From positions 178,438-242,437 of the forward strand of contig NZ_KB849725.1 of the NCBI RefSeq assembly GCF_000368865.1: DNA of 64,000 nucleotides, in the 5' to 3' direction. Below are positions 18,341-27,527 of the stretch, one piece after another. Under the pieces are notes generated by a model, which worked only from the letters and a program-made list of their open reading frames with translations, was not told the origin of the DNA and did no database searches. The first letter of the stretch is position 1. Every line of letters starts with the position of its first letter. The DNA is from Acinetobacter bouvetii DSM 14964 = CIP 107468. GTDB lineage: Bacteria > Pseudomonadota > Gammaproteobacteria > Pseudomonadales > Moraxellaceae. A program made the position numbers and the translations under genes.

Positions 18341-19219
18341 TTAGAAACGGAATTTAGCGTTTACGCCAACAGTTTGAGTGTCGTTTTTAGCGCCTTCAGC
18401 ATTTGCATAAACATAGTTCGCGCCAACAGCGACTGCTGGAGTGATGAAGTAGTTTACGTTCGCGCCCCAAGCTGAATCTGGAGTGCCTACAAAGCTAGAT
18501 GCAGCATATGAAACGCCAGTGCTTAGTTTAGGGTTCAAATACAGGTCAGTTTTGAATTGGTATGCAGTTGCATCACCGTAAACGATGCCAGATTCGAAAC
18601 CGACAGCCATGTTAGTGCCGTCAATCGCGCCAACATATTTAGCGCGTGCAGTGATTGCGTCTTGATCTTCGCCCAAAGTTTTAGTTTCGCCGGCAGCTTT
18701 AACAATACCGTTAGACATGATGTTGAAAGCATCTAAAGCGAATTGATTAGCAGCGCTGGTATAACCAACAGCAACCAAGAAATTAGGAGCAGCAAGCGCA
18801 CCAACTTCTAGAGCATAGCGGTCACCGTGGTCGTCTGCAACGCCAGCAGCTTTATTGTCAGTAATTGTATTGCTGTAAGACGCGCTAGCATATACAGGAA
18901 CTACTTTAGTTGGAACATAAGCTTCAGCTTTAGCGCCAATAGTGTGAACAGTTTTGTCAGCGATGCCGTCAACGTCATATTCGCCGTAGTTGTAAGCGAT
19001 AGAAGCGTTAGATGCTTGGTTTAAAAACGCTGCTTCAGCCAATGGACCTTTAGAAGAGTCAACATTTTTGAAGTAGTAAGTGCCTTGAACAGCGCCAGTA
19101 AAGTTTTTATCGTTTACTGTATTGTCGATGTACTCAGATTGACCTTGTACTTCTACTTGATACGCTTGAGCACCGGTCATGGCTAATAATAAAGCAGTGG
19201 CTAAACCGAGTTTTTTCAT
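18341..19219 (-). CDS. omp33-36: Omp33-36 family outer-membrane porin
   Basis: 292 residues. A 19-residue signal peptide ends at GAQA, and the mature start YQVEVQGQSEYIDNTV is the Acinetobacter Omp33-36 (Omp34) signature. The body alternates hydrophobic and polar residues as in a beta barrel and ends in KFRF, whose terminal Phe is the usual assembly signal. Omp33-36 is a water/solute channel, also linked in A. baumannii to carbapenem susceptibility and host-cell effects; whether this species shares those traits is unknown. Codon use is strongly biased, as expected for an abundant protein. A near-consensus promoter is present at 19261-19288. Confidence 0.92.
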   Translation of the reverse strand: MKKLGLATALLLAMTGAQAYQVEVQGQSEYIDNTVNDKNFTGAVQGTYYFKNVDSSKGPLAEAAFLNQASNASIAYNYGEYDVDGIADKTVHTIGAKAEAYVPTKVVPVYASASYSNTITDNKAAGVADDHGDRYALEVGALAAPNFLVAVGYTSAANQFALDAFNIMSNGIVKAAGETKTLGEDQDAITARAKYVGAIDGTNMAVGFESGIVYGDATAYQFKTDLYLNPKLSTGVSYAASSFVGTPDSAWGANVNYFITPAVAVGANYVYANAEGAKNDTQTVGVNAKFRF

Positions 19220-19260
19220 GATAATTACCAGTTATGTTGCAAATGGATTAAACATTGAGC

Positions 19261-19288
19261 ATTGTATTGTAACAAAACATTAAGTCAA
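19261..19288 (-). promoter_or_regulatory. Strong sigma-70 promoter of the porin gene
   Basis: On the minus strand TTGACT (19288-19283) and TACAAT (19266-19261) are separated by 16 bases, about 42 bases before the ATG. This is close to consensus, fitting a highly expressed outer-membrane protein. Confidence 0.7.
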
Positions 19289-19604
19289 TGAACTAAAAGA
19301 ACATTATGAATTTGATTGATTGCTCTAAAATCTATAATGTATTAAAAATGTACGTTTGCACTTTCTGTTGTCAACCCAAAAAATTCTGTCATAACAGTGA
19401 AATATGTTAAATATTTTCTGTGTTTTTGCCGATTCAAAAAATAATTTAATTGTTATATTCGATCAATTTTATTTATTGATCGGTAAATTTATTGAAAGTG
19501 CAGGCCTGTTCACAGCTGTTCATAAGCTGAAATAAAGCAATGCAGCCTCAAAATGCTTCTTTTTGTGGCAGAAAGGCTTTGCCGAGAATCAAACATTGCA
19601 CTGT

Positions 19605-19679
19605 TCACATGCTTGCCGCATCCAGATCTGCACCCATGCTTATCAATAAAGCCAGAGCTTCCGCATAGGGGAAAGCCTT
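19605..19679 (-). pseudogene. Possible ankyrin-repeat fragment
   Basis: One minus-strand frame reads YAEALALLISMGADLDA between two stops, which fits the second half of an ankyrin repeat (LL--GAD-DA). Sequence on both sides does not continue the repeat cleanly in any one frame. It may be the remnant of a decayed gene or chance. Confidence 0.25.
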
Positions 19680-20024
19680 TTAGCCAGCGGTCTATGCTTT
19701 GCCATGTACAAGAGCAGCTGGATTAAAGGAATTTCAAGTTTTTGAGTTTTTAGAAAGGGTAAATGCGCCTGTTATTGCATCAGCATCAAAATGGACCGTG
19801 TTGATGGTGTTTTTGCAGCTTAAAAAAAGTTGATGCTGCAATGAGGTTAGAAAAAATAAAAAAGTTCAACAGGATTTGCTAAATATATAATTTTATTAAT
19901 TTAATTTAACAGAATAAAGAGGCTGAAAATTCTCAATAATCGGCAGATTTTGAAAATAGGATGAACTTGCGTTCATCTTTCAATGCTTTTTCAGCAGGAA
20001 TTAATCCCGACGGTCATCCTAGGC

Positions 20025-20053
20025 TTTACTTATTTGGCGAAATGTCACATAAT
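20025..20053 (+). promoter_or_regulatory. Promoter of a candidate small RNA
   Basis: TTTACT and CATAAT are separated by exactly 17 bases, matching the sigma-70 consensus at 4 of 6 and 5 of 6 positions. No open reading frame follows before the terminator at 20126. Confidence 0.5.
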
Positions 20054-20059
20054 GTGCTT

Positions 20060-20157
20060 ATTAGATCAGCTTGATTGCTTTTTTTGTGATCCCTGACTGA
20101 TTCTCCACAATTTTTTGTTTTATCCGCCCAGCTTTCCCCAAGGTTGGGCTTTTTTTT
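20060..20157 (+). ncRNA. Candidate small RNA of about 98 nt
   Basis: It begins about seven bases after a good -10 element and ends at a strong intrinsic terminator. The terminator is a 10-bp stem at 20126-20149 (GCCCAGCTTT with AAGGTTGGGC, two wobbles, loop CCCC) followed by eight T. The transcript has no start codon with a ribosome site. It contains a U-rich internal stretch and a possible GATCA/TGATC stem. The layout is that of an Hfq-type sRNA. No known family is recognised. Confidence 0.5.
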
Positions 20158-20306
20158 GCCTGAAATTTAAGATAATTGAGTAAAACTAATCAGTTTGGTG
20201 AGAAATTTTTAAAAATGCACCAGCGGAAGCTTGTTTGTGAGGTTGTGCGCCAATATGGTGCAGTAATTTCAGGAAAAGTGAATGATTGAGAATGAAATGG
20301 GCAAAA

Positions 20307-20339
20307 AAAATCCCAGTTCCTATTCAAAACTGGGATTTT
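20307..20339 (-). terminator. Orphan hairpin terminator on the minus strand
   Basis: AAAATCCCAGTT and AACTGGGATTTT form a perfect 12-bp stem. On the minus strand it is followed by eight T. No minus-strand gene lies within 2 kb upstream except the AbiJ-like gene beyond the diguanylate cyclase, so the transcript it ends is unknown. Confidence 0.6.
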
Positions 20340-20701
20340 CTCGCCAAAATGTGCGGGAAATTTAAAATTACTGCTGAGGATGATTTTAAAATGCCCTAAT
20401 GCTGTGCATTATGCACCAAATTGTTGCATGTGTAAATAATTGAATTAATGCTTGATTTAAAAATAATCTAATTTTTTGTATCTTTATGAAATTTAAAATA
20501 AAAAATATTTTGTACAAAATGTATTTTTCTAAAGTAATTGAATATACTGAGCAACGGGCACTTGGGGAAAGGCTTGCATTTATTTGAACTGAAATAAACA
20601 GTCAAATAGAATGCCGCGCCTAACAGTGGATTTTCTTTGCCTTGAATCAATCAGGGCACTAAATCATTGCGTGAGAGATCTAAGACATCGCTATAAATGC
20701 T

Positions 20702-22396
20702 TTGCGTTCAGAACATATCAGCAGCCGTTTATGGATAGCGATGCTTGTCATTGTCCTGTCTGTGTCTTTAATCGGTTTGCCGCTGATTGTGAGCAGCAAC
20801 CGCAGCTATCAAAAAAGCGCCGAAGCGCTGCAGGAAATTCAAAGCTTAAAAATGGTGGCGGAACTTGCCAATAAAATTTCCAAAGAACGCGCGCCCGCCA
20901 ATAATGCCATGTCCAGTTCGCCAAAAGATGTGCAGCAGCATTATGAGGCATTAAAAAAATATCGCGCTGAAGTTGATGTCCAAATTCAATCCACTATTCA
21001 AATGCTGGAAAAAACCGGTCAGCACGACATAGCGCAAGGGCTGCGGCAGAATTTTTTGCCGGCATTAATGAAAGGGCGAAAGGCTGTAGACGGCTATATT
21101 GCAATTCCCTATGCGCAGCGTGAAATGCGCCAGATGGATGATGCTATTGTGGCCATGTTCCATGCATGGGACCCCTGTTATGAAGCGCTGCAGGATATCG
21201 TCCGCAATGCAAAATCGAAAGATGATGCCTTATCCAACTACTATATTTTAATTTTATTGCTGGCCGACTTGCGTGATCAGGCGGGGCGCTCCGCATCCAA
21301 TATCATGGCTGCGGTGACGTTTAATGAGCGCATATCTGATGAAAATCTTGGGCGGTCCATGCAGACCCAGCGCCAGACCCAATATCTGTGGCAGCTGGTC
21401 GGCGTCATTCAGCCTGATGATGCGAAAAATAATCAATTTAACCAGCTTTATCGGCAGGTTAAAGATCAATTTTTGAATCAGGGCCTGCCGATTGTCAGCA
21501 GCTTAATGGAAGACAGTTTAAAAGGCCGGCCTTTCAGCAAGAGCGGCCCAGAATTGACTCGGGAGATGGTCGGAAAATATACCACCGTTGTGGATTTGCA
21601 GAATTATATTTTAGAAACCAGCATCAGTACGGCGTATGCAAGACAGCAGAATGCTCAAAAAGAATTTATTTATGCCATTTTGATGGTTTTGGTCTCTTTG
21701 CTGACAGTATTATTGACCATGATTTATGCCAAAAAATGGGTGTTTGGGCCGTTGATTCTGGCACGGGAACAACTGTTCAATCTTGCACATGCAGAAAATA
21801 AAGCACGCACTTTTGAGAAAAAAGCCAAAGCGGATGCCAGTATTTTTGATGCGATCAGCCGGTTGCAGGCTCGGCTGCAGCAGCGCGAAGCATTTGAATT
21901 TCAATTGAAGCATATTGCGCATTCGGATTCGCTGACAGGCGTCGCAAACCGTTTTGCACTGGATGAGTATATTAAGCTGCTGGAAAAACAGCCAAGCCAG
22001 TTTAAAAAAACCTGTTTGATGCTGATTGATATCGATAACTTTAAGCAGGTAAACGATAGCCTGGGCCATATTGCTGGCGATTTGGTGATTCAGTCTATCG
22101 CTGAAAGCTTGAAAAGCTGCATGCGGTCCTCTGATTTGCTGGTGCGCTATGGCGGTGATGAGTTTTTGGTATTGATTGAAGATATCAGCTTAGACACGGC
22201 ATTAAGGATTGCGGAAAAAATCCGCAGAACCGTTTTGGCTTCAGAGCTTTTTCAGAGTGAAGAATTTGGGCAGGTCAATGTCTCTATCAGTGCCGGGGTT
22301 GCTGTAGGGGCAGCCAGCTGGATGGCGTTGCTGGCGCGTGCGGATGAGGCTTTGTTTCGGGCGAAGGCGAAAGGGAAGAATACGGTTTCGAATTAG
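20702..22396 (+). CDS. Membrane-bound diguanylate cyclase (GGDEF)
   Basis: 564 residues. Helix 1 at about 10-30 and helix 2 at about 325-345 frame a periplasmic, mostly helical sensor region of unknown ligand. The C-terminal GGDEF domain has DSLTGVANRFALDEY, DIDNFKQVNDSLGH and the intact catalytic RYGGDEF. RSSD, five residues before GGDEF, is a canonical RxxD inhibitory site, so product feedback by c-di-GMP is expected. The frame opens after a stop at 20681. No ATG precedes the first helix, so TTG 20702 is the likely start, an ordinary but weak choice. No EAL domain is present. Confidence 0.88.
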   Translation: MRSEHISSRLWIAMLVIVLSVSLIGLPLIVSSNRSYQKSAEALQEIQSLKMVAELANKISKERAPANNAMSSSPKDVQQHYEALKKYRAEVDVQIQSTIQMLEKTGQHDIAQGLRQNFLPALMKGRKAVDGYIAIPYAQREMRQMDDAIVAMFHAWDPCYEALQDIVRNAKSKDDALSNYYILILLLADLRDQAGRSASNIMAAVTFNERISDENLGRSMQTQRQTQYLWQLVGVIQPDDAKNNQFNQLYRQVKDQFLNQGLPIVSSLMEDSLKGRPFSKSGPELTREMVGKYTTVVDLQNYILETSISTAYARQQNAQKEFIYAILMVLVSLLTVLLTMIYAKKWVFGPLILAREQLFNLAHAENKARTFEKKAKADASIFDAISRLQARLQQREAFEFQLKHIAHSDSLTGVANRFALDEYIKLLEKQPSQFKKTCLMLIDIDNFKQVNDSLGHIAGDLVIQSIAESLKSCMRSSDLLVRYGGDEFLVLIEDISLDTALRIAEKIRRTVLASELFQSEEFGQVNVSISAGVAVGAASWMALLARADEALFRAKAKGKNTVSN

Positions 22397-22475
22397 TTTT
22401 TTATTTGGCATGTCTGTATGCCCCAGTCAAACAGGCTATATTCATGACGCTGGTCATGTGAATGGATGCTGGAAT

Positions 22476-23321
22476 TTAGTCTTTGATTTTTTCGATGAGA
22501 TAATTAATAAAATTGGTGCATGCAACGAGCATAAATTTCGTATCGATATAATTTAGATTTGATGCTTCTAACATGGCATGACGGATACCATCTCCATCTG
22601 AAGTGTAGCCATAGAGTAGGCTTAAACTTTTCTTTAAAGCTTCATGCAATCCATACTTATCTTCAATGAGTTTTAAAGCTTGACCTAAACTTGCTTTATC
22701 ATTTTTTGTGACGATTTTACAGATGGATTCGACAGCACTAATTGACTCTTTAATTGAGTTTCTATAGTCAGGACTTTGACGATCTGACATAAGCTGTAAA
22801 GCTTGGTTTAGATGTTGTTGAACCCCTGAAAATGCATTTGAATTTTCTAAAGCTTCTTCAATGGATTGAATTTCTTGTTCGGAGGTAATGGAAGTAATTT
22901 CATTACCAATTAAGCGATAGGCGCTATTCTCTCTTTCTAAAACATGATTGATCGATTGTATAAAATCATTTTTGTGACTTAATAGTGATTGTGGGTAATG
23001 TTCAATAGTTTCTTCTATAAAGCTATAAATTTCATGCCAAGTTGCTGTGAAAAAATAGTCTCTAATTCTGACTTTTGTATCTGAGGTCTGAGTTGGAATG
23101 GTATCAATTGGCTTTTTAAAAAAGTTAAAATAATAATTATAGATAAGAGTATAAATGTTAGAACTGTCTGTATGCCTGTATTGCCAATGTTTATGAGTAA
23201 CTTTATTCCAAATATAAGTATCAAAAATACTCCATAATCCATTTTTTAAATGATCATCCATACTTTCTTTTTGAATAACATCACGAATTGACTTATATCC
23301 ATATCTTTCTGAAAACCGCAT
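22476..23321 (-). CDS. AbiJ-like abortive-infection protein (AbiJ_NTD4 plus HEPN-like domain)
   Basis: 281 residues. The start MRFSERYGYKSIRDVIQ-ESMDD-LKNGLW matches the AbiJ N-terminal domain 4 pattern. The C-terminal third, with SIKESISAVESICK, LKKSLSLLYGYTSDGDGIRHA and a final helix, looks like the HEPN-like module found in such proteins; GIRHA is a plausible RNase-type Arg-His site. AbiJ-type proteins are single-gene phage defences acting by abortive infection, and here the role is inferred from domain resemblance only. The gene is clearly more AT-rich than its neighbours, stands alone, and is separated from uvrA by a terminator and a palindromic repeat. It was probably acquired by transfer. 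Confidence 0.75.
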   Translation of the reverse strand: MRFSERYGYKSIRDVIQKESMDDHLKNGLWSIFDTYIWNKVTHKHWQYRHTDSSNIYTLIYNYYFNFFKKPIDTIPTQTSDTKVRIRDYFFTATWHEIYSFIEETIEHYPQSLLSHKNDFIQSINHVLERENSAYRLIGNEITSITSEQEIQSIEEALENSNAFSGVQQHLNQALQLMSDRQSPDYRNSIKESISAVESICKIVTKNDKASLGQALKLIEDKYGLHEALKKSLSLLYGYTSDGDGIRHAMLEASNLNYIDTKFMLVACTNFINYLIEKIKD

Positions 23322-23336
23322 TATTTCCCCAAATAA

Positions 23337-23361
23337 AAAACGGTGAATGAATCACCGTTTT
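23337..23361 (-). terminator. Terminator downstream of uvrA
   Basis: AAAACGGTGA and TCACCGTTTT form a hairpin with a five-base loop. On the minus strand it is followed by six T. It lies after uvrA and just before the AbiJ-like start. Confidence 0.8.
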
Positions 23362-23380
23362 AGCATAGAAAAGGTATCTT

Positions 23381-23498
23381 TTAAATCTCCCCTAACCCTG
23401 AGCCATATATGGCGCAAGGAAAAAGAGGTAGGGGGAACGCCATTGAATTAATAATGGAATGCTCCCTCCATTATCAAAGTAGGGTTGGGGAGGATTAA
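23381..23498. repeat. Palindromic intergenic repeat element
   Basis: The ends AATCTCCCCTAACCCT and AGGGTTGGGGAGGATT are imperfect inverted repeats about 85 bases apart. Inside lies a second imperfect inverted repeat (GGGGGAACGCCATT / AATGGAATGCTCCC). The CTCCCCTAACCCT end type is, as I recall it, a common dispersed element in Acinetobacter intergenic regions. It abuts the uvrA stop codon. Confidence 0.6.
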
Positions 23499-23499
23499 A

Positions 23500-26331
23500 T
23501 CATTTTAACAACGGCTTCAAGAACTTCGCTGTATGTGAAACTTTAGATTTCACCACTTCTTCAGGCGTACCTTCGGCAATAATCATCCCGCCGCCAGCAC
23601 CACCTTCAGGGCCCAAATCAATCACCCAGTCAGCAGTTTTAATCACATCCAAATTATGCTCAATCACTACAATGGTATTGCCCTTATTGCGTAGCTCATG
23701 AAGGATATCTAACAGTTTAGCAATGTCATGGAAATGCAGGCCGGTGGTCGGCTCATCCAATACATACAGCGTTTTGCCAGTATCGCGTTTTGCCAATTCA
23801 CGCGCCAGTTTCACGCGCTGCGCTTCACCGCCAGAAAGCGTAGTCGCAGACTGACCCAAACGGATATAGCCCAAGCCCACTTGGTTTAATGTTTCTAAAC
23901 GGCGGTGAATCACTGGAATGGCATCAAAGAAATGCATGGCATCTTCAACGGTCATTTCCAGCACATCCGAAATGTTTCTGCCCTTGTAATTCACTTCCAG
24001 CGTTTCGCGGTTATAGCGCTTGCCGTGGCACGAATCGCAAGGCACATACATATCCGGCAGGAAGTGCATGGCCACTTTAATCATGCCGTCGCCTTCACAG
24101 GCTTCACAGCGTCCGCCTTTTACGTTAAACGAGAAACGTCCAGCCGCGTAGCCGCGGGCTTTGGCTTCCTGCGTCTGTGCAAATAATTCACGGATGGGAG
24201 TAAATAAACCTGTATAGGTTGCAGGGTTGGAGCGCGGGGTGCGGCCAATCGGGCTTTGGTCAATATCCACGACTTTATCAAGGAACTGCAGGCCATCAAT
24301 CGAATCAAATTTTTCTGCGGTCAGCGTAGTGGCGCCATTCAATTGGGTTGCCGCCAGCGGCAGCAACGTGCGGTTAATCAGTGTCGATTTGCCTGAACCT
24401 GAAACGCCGGTGACGCAAGTCATAACGCCCAAAGGAATAGTCAAATCAACATTTTTCAGGTTATGGCCCGCTGCGCCCATCAGTTTGATTTGTTCATCTG
24501 GTTTTGGCGGCTGCACACGATTTTTCGGCACTTCAATTTTTAACTTGCCCGATAAATATTGGCCTGTCAGAGAGTCCGGATTGGCTAGAATTTCTTCATA
24601 GGTGCCTTCCGCAATCACATAACCGCCATGAATGCCTGCGCCAGGGCCAATATCAATAATATGATCGGCGGCACGGATGGCATCCTCGTCATGCTCAACC
24701 ACCAAAACCGTATTGCCCAGATCACGCAGGCGCACCAAGGTTTCCAGCAGGCGATCGTTGTCACGCTGATGCAGGCCAATTGACGGTTCATCCAGCACAT
24801 ACATTACGCCCATCAGGCCTGCGCCAATTTGCGACGCGAGACGGATCCGCTGCGCTTCACCGCCAGACAGGGTTTCAGCAGAACGCGACAGGCTTAAATA
24901 ATTCAGGCCAACGGATACCAAAAAATGTAGGCGTTCACGGATTTCCTTAAAAATCTTATCGCCAATTTCGCCTTTCGCGCCTTCCAGCTGCACATGCTGA
25001 TAATATTCTGCGGCGTCGCCAATCGACATTTTGGTAATTTGCGCGATGGTTTTGTCTAAAATTTTGACATTGCGCGAAATCTCATTCAGGCGCGAACCAT
25101 CGCAGGCATCACAGGCGGCATTGGATAAATATTGCGCCAAATCTTCCCGCACATAATTGGACTCAGTCTCGCGGTAGCGGCGCTCCAAATGCGGCAAAAT
25201 GCCTTCAAATGGCTGTACACGGCTGTGGCGGCGGCCGCGTTCATCAATATAGCTCAGGTCAATTTTTTCTTTGCCGGTGCCGTACAGGAATTTCTTTTTG
25301 GTCTCGGCATCCAGTTCATTCCACGGCGTTTCCAAGGTAAAGCCGTAATGATCCGCCACTTTTTGGATTATGCTGTAATAATACGGACGCTGTCTGTCCC
25401 AGCCGCGGATGGCGCCTTCACTGATGCTCAGCGCATTATTCGGAATCAGCTTGTCTGCGCTGAAATGGCTACGTGTTCCCAATCCGTCACAGACTGGGCA
25501 GGCGCCAAAGGGATTGTTGAAAGAGAACAGGCGCGGTTCCAGTTCAGCCACTGCGCGGTCACATTCAGGGCAGGAGTGTTTGGCGGAAAACACGCGGTCA
25601 GCCTGTTCGCCCTTCATCCATGACAAAATAGCAATGTCGCCGCCAAGGCGCAGCGCCGTTTCAAAACTTTCGGCAATCCGGTTGCCTAAATCTTCACGGA
25701 CTTTAAAGCGGTCCACCACCACTTCAATGCTGTGCTTTTTCTTTTTGTCCAGTTCCGGCGGCGGATCAATTTCCATAATTTCGCCATCCACGCGCGCGCG
25801 GACAAAACCCTGGCTCTGCAGCTGTTCAAACAGCGCGGTGTATTCACCTTTGCGTTCCCGCACCACGGGCGCCAGCAGCATCAGGGCCGTGCCTTCTTCA
25901 AGCCCTTTGACCGCATCCACCATTTCTGAAACCGTTTGCGCCACCATCGGCAGGTCATGTTCCGGACAGTACGGCGTACCGACGCGGGCATACAGCAGGC
26001 GCAGATAGTCGTAAATTTCAGTGATGGTGCCGACGGTAGAACGCGGGTTGTGGCTGGTGGATTTCTGCTCGATGGCGATGGCGGGACTGAGGCCTTCAAT
26101 CGAATCGACCTCAGGCTTTTCCATTTGCGATAAGAACTGGCGCGCATAGGCGGACAGGGATTCCACATAACGGCGCTGTCCTTCGGCATATAGGGTGTCA
26201 AAGGCTAAAGATGATTTTCCTGAACCGGAAAGCCCCGTAATCACCACAAACCTGTCGCGTGGAATATCAAGGGACACATTTTTTAAGTTATGGGTGCGTG
26301 CGCCTCGAATACGGATGTGGCTTTGGCTCAT
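23500..26331 (-). CDS. uvrA: Excinuclease ABC subunit A
   Basis: 943 residues, full length for UvrA, the damage-scanning ATPase of nucleotide excision repair, which loads UvrB at lesions. Two ABC modules are complete: Walker [10 protein letters not shown] near residue 31 and GVSGSGKST near 640, with signatures LSGGEAQRI and LSGGEAQRV. Zinc-binding CxxC pairs are present in both halves (CPECD with CPVCD, and CEACEGDG with CDSC). The stop lies directly against the intergenic repeat. The long open frames on the opposite strand are a composition effect. Confidence 0.98.
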   Translation of the reverse strand: MSQSHIRIRGARTHNLKNVSLDIPRDRFVVITGLSGSGKSSLAFDTLYAEGQRRYVESLSAYARQFLSQMEKPEVDSIEGLSPAIAIEQKSTSHNPRSTVGTITEIYDYLRLLYARVGTPYCPEHDLPMVAQTVSEMVDAVKGLEEGTALMLLAPVVRERKGEYTALFEQLQSQGFVRARVDGEIMEIDPPPELDKKKKHSIEVVVDRFKVREDLGNRIAESFETALRLGGDIAILSWMKGEQADRVFSAKHSCPECDRAVAELEPRLFSFNNPFGACPVCDGLGTRSHFSADKLIPNNALSISEGAIRGWDRQRPYYYSIIQKVADHYGFTLETPWNELDAETKKKFLYGTGKEKIDLSYIDERGRRHSRVQPFEGILPHLERRYRETESNYVREDLAQYLSNAACDACDGSRLNEISRNVKILDKTIAQITKMSIGDAAEYYQHVQLEGAKGEIGDKIFKEIRERLHFLVSVGLNYLSLSRSAETLSGGEAQRIRLASQIGAGLMGVMYVLDEPSIGLHQRDNDRLLETLVRLRDLGNTVLVVEHDEDAIRAADHIIDIGPGAGIHGGYVIAEGTYEEILANPDSLTGQYLSGKLKIEVPKNRVQPPKPDEQIKLMGAAGHNLKNVDLTIPLGVMTCVTGVSGSGKSTLINRTLLPLAATQLNGATTLTAEKFDSIDGLQFLDKVVDIDQSPIGRTPRSNPATYTGLFTPIRELFAQTQEAKARGYAAGRFSFNVKGGRCEACEGDGMIKVAMHFLPDMYVPCDSCHGKRYNRETLEVNYKGRNISDVLEMTVEDAMHFFDAIPVIHRRLETLNQVGLGYIRLGQSATTLSGGEAQRVKLARELAKRDTGKTLYVLDEPTTGLHFHDIAKLLDILHELRNKGNTIVVIEHNLDVIKTADWVIDLGPEGGAGGGMIIAEGTPEEVVKSKVSHTAKFLKPLLK

Positions 26332-26564
26332 AAAAACATCTCAGTTTGCTGCAAATGGAAGGTTATATATGATAGCGCATGAAAAATGTTCAAGTGTAAA
26401 AAACCTCGAATTTCATGTTCATATTATGAGAAAAAGGCAGGATTGCTTCAATCTACCCTGGCTTCGGTATTGGCTCAGCGGCGGAGAAGCCTGCTAAACT
26501 AAGCGCCTTCGGCAGGCGGGGCAGCAAAAGCATAAATTGTTGAGCCCTGCATTAAGGACAGCAC

Positions 26565-26942
26565 ATGAATTTAAGAATGAATTGTACCGCGCTTTTGGCC
26601 GCGGCAACGCTGCTGGCATTAACGGCCTGCAGCAAAGCGCCAGATGCGCAGAAAGCACAGGCGGAAAAATACCCTACTGTGGCAGAGGCCACGAAAGCGC
26701 TGAATGCGGAAAGTGAAACCATTGATCGCTTGATTGTTCAGCTGGGGCAAGCCTCCTCTGAGGCGGATGAAAAAAAGCTGAGCTGCGTAGAGATTCCTGA
26801 ACACTATGCGCGCATGCTGGCCATCATTGAAGCCAATCAGCACCTGATGACAGCTTCGGATCAAAAAATCCAGCAGGATTTTAAAACGCTGGCGCTTGAG
26901 CAGAAGCGGCAATTCGAAAGCAACCGGCTATGCAAGTCATAA
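26565..26942 (+). CDS. Small lipoprotein, unknown function (DUF5339-like)
   Basis: 125 residues. The N-terminus has a basic start, a hydrophobic stretch and a lipobox LTAC with the modified Cys at position 22, so it should be anchored in the envelope. The mature part is short, helical and charged with two further Cys (LSCVEIPEHY and RLCKS) that could form a disulfide. The pattern resembles the DUF5339 proteins of Acinetobacter and relatives, none with a known role. Start ATG 26565 follows AAGGACAG. The next gene, glpM-like, starts 91 bases later in the same direction and may be cotranscribed. Confidence 0.75.
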   Translation: MNLRMNCTALLAAATLLALTACSKAPDAQKAQAEKYPTVAEATKALNAESETIDRLIVQLGQASSEADEKKLSCVEIPEHYARMLAIIEANQHLMTASDQKIQQDFKTLALEQKRQFESNRLCKS

Positions 26943-27033
26943 ACAGATTCAAAGCCCTGTGCGATGACATCTTAAGTCTAAATCAACAGTCAGCCTGCAT
27001 GCGGACGCTCTGCATCGGCTGGAGAACGGGTCA

Positions 27034-27369
27034 ATGCTGTCCTTATTTTTAAAAAGCCTGCTGGGCGCTGCTGCAGTCTTGGTGATTGCCTTCTTTTCAA
27101 AGAGCAGGGTATTTTATATCGCTGGATTAGTGCCGCTGTTCCCCACGTTTGCCCTCATTGCCCATGTGATTGTCGCGCAAGAGAAGGGGGCGGAGGCGCT
27201 GCGGCAAACAGCGCTGTTTGGGATCTGGTCTTTAATCCCCTACTTTATCTATCTGCTGCTGGTTTATCTGCTGGCCGAACGCCTGTCTTTATGGGGCTGC
27301 CTTGGCGCGGCCGGCTTAGGCTGGGCGGCGGCGGCTGCGGTGCTGATTTACGCTTGGCAGCAATTTTGA
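27034..27369 (+). CDS. glpM: GlpM family membrane protein
   Basis: 111 residues with four hydrophobic segments. YIAGLVPLFPTFALIAHVIV and the later FGIWSLIPYFIYLL are the GlpM family core. In Pseudomonas aeruginosa GlpM was linked to alginate production beside glycerol metabolism genes; here no glp gene is near, so the role is open. ATG 27034 is preceded by GAGAACGGG. It overlaps nothing and follows the small lipoprotein. Confidence 0.8.
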   Translation: MLSLFLKSLLGAAAVLVIAFFSKSRVFYIAGLVPLFPTFALIAHVIVAQEKGAEALRQTALFGIWSLIPYFIYLLLVYLLAERLSLWGCLGAAGLGWAAAAAVLIYAWQQF

Positions 27370-27527
27370 GTTCTGCCGCCTCTGCATATGATCCAAAAAA
27401 CTGGATGAAAATGAGGGAAAGTATATTTTTTCCAATGACTTGATTGAATAAAAGCTAGACTTCAGAGGGCAGTTTTTGCATATAATGCTTAAAAATTAAA
27501 CTTTATAAAGATTATAAGCATACGAAT

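Larger units (their letters stand above)
19289..20701. other. Long gene-poor region
   Basis: About 1.4 kb without a convincing protein gene on either strand. It holds a short ankyrin-like fragment (19605-19679), a promoter-plus-terminator unit that looks like a small RNA (20025-20157), a strong hairpin with a T tract on the minus strand (20307-20339), and a 14-bp palindrome ATTTTGTACAAAAT at 20507-20520. The rest is AT-rich with no feature I can name. Confidence 0.6.

Noticed and set aside
19781..19845. Inverted repeat CAGCATCAA / TTGATGCTG
   Set aside because: The arms are about 40 bases apart and short; no promoter or T tract supports a function.
20468..20650. 60-codon minus-strand frame before the diguanylate cyclase
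   Set aside because: AT-driven composition rich in Phe, Lys and Asn, no ribosome site.
25132..26008. Long plus-strand frames opposite uvrA
   Set aside because: Codon structure of uvrA on the minus strand is decisive; no start signals or domains on the plus strand.
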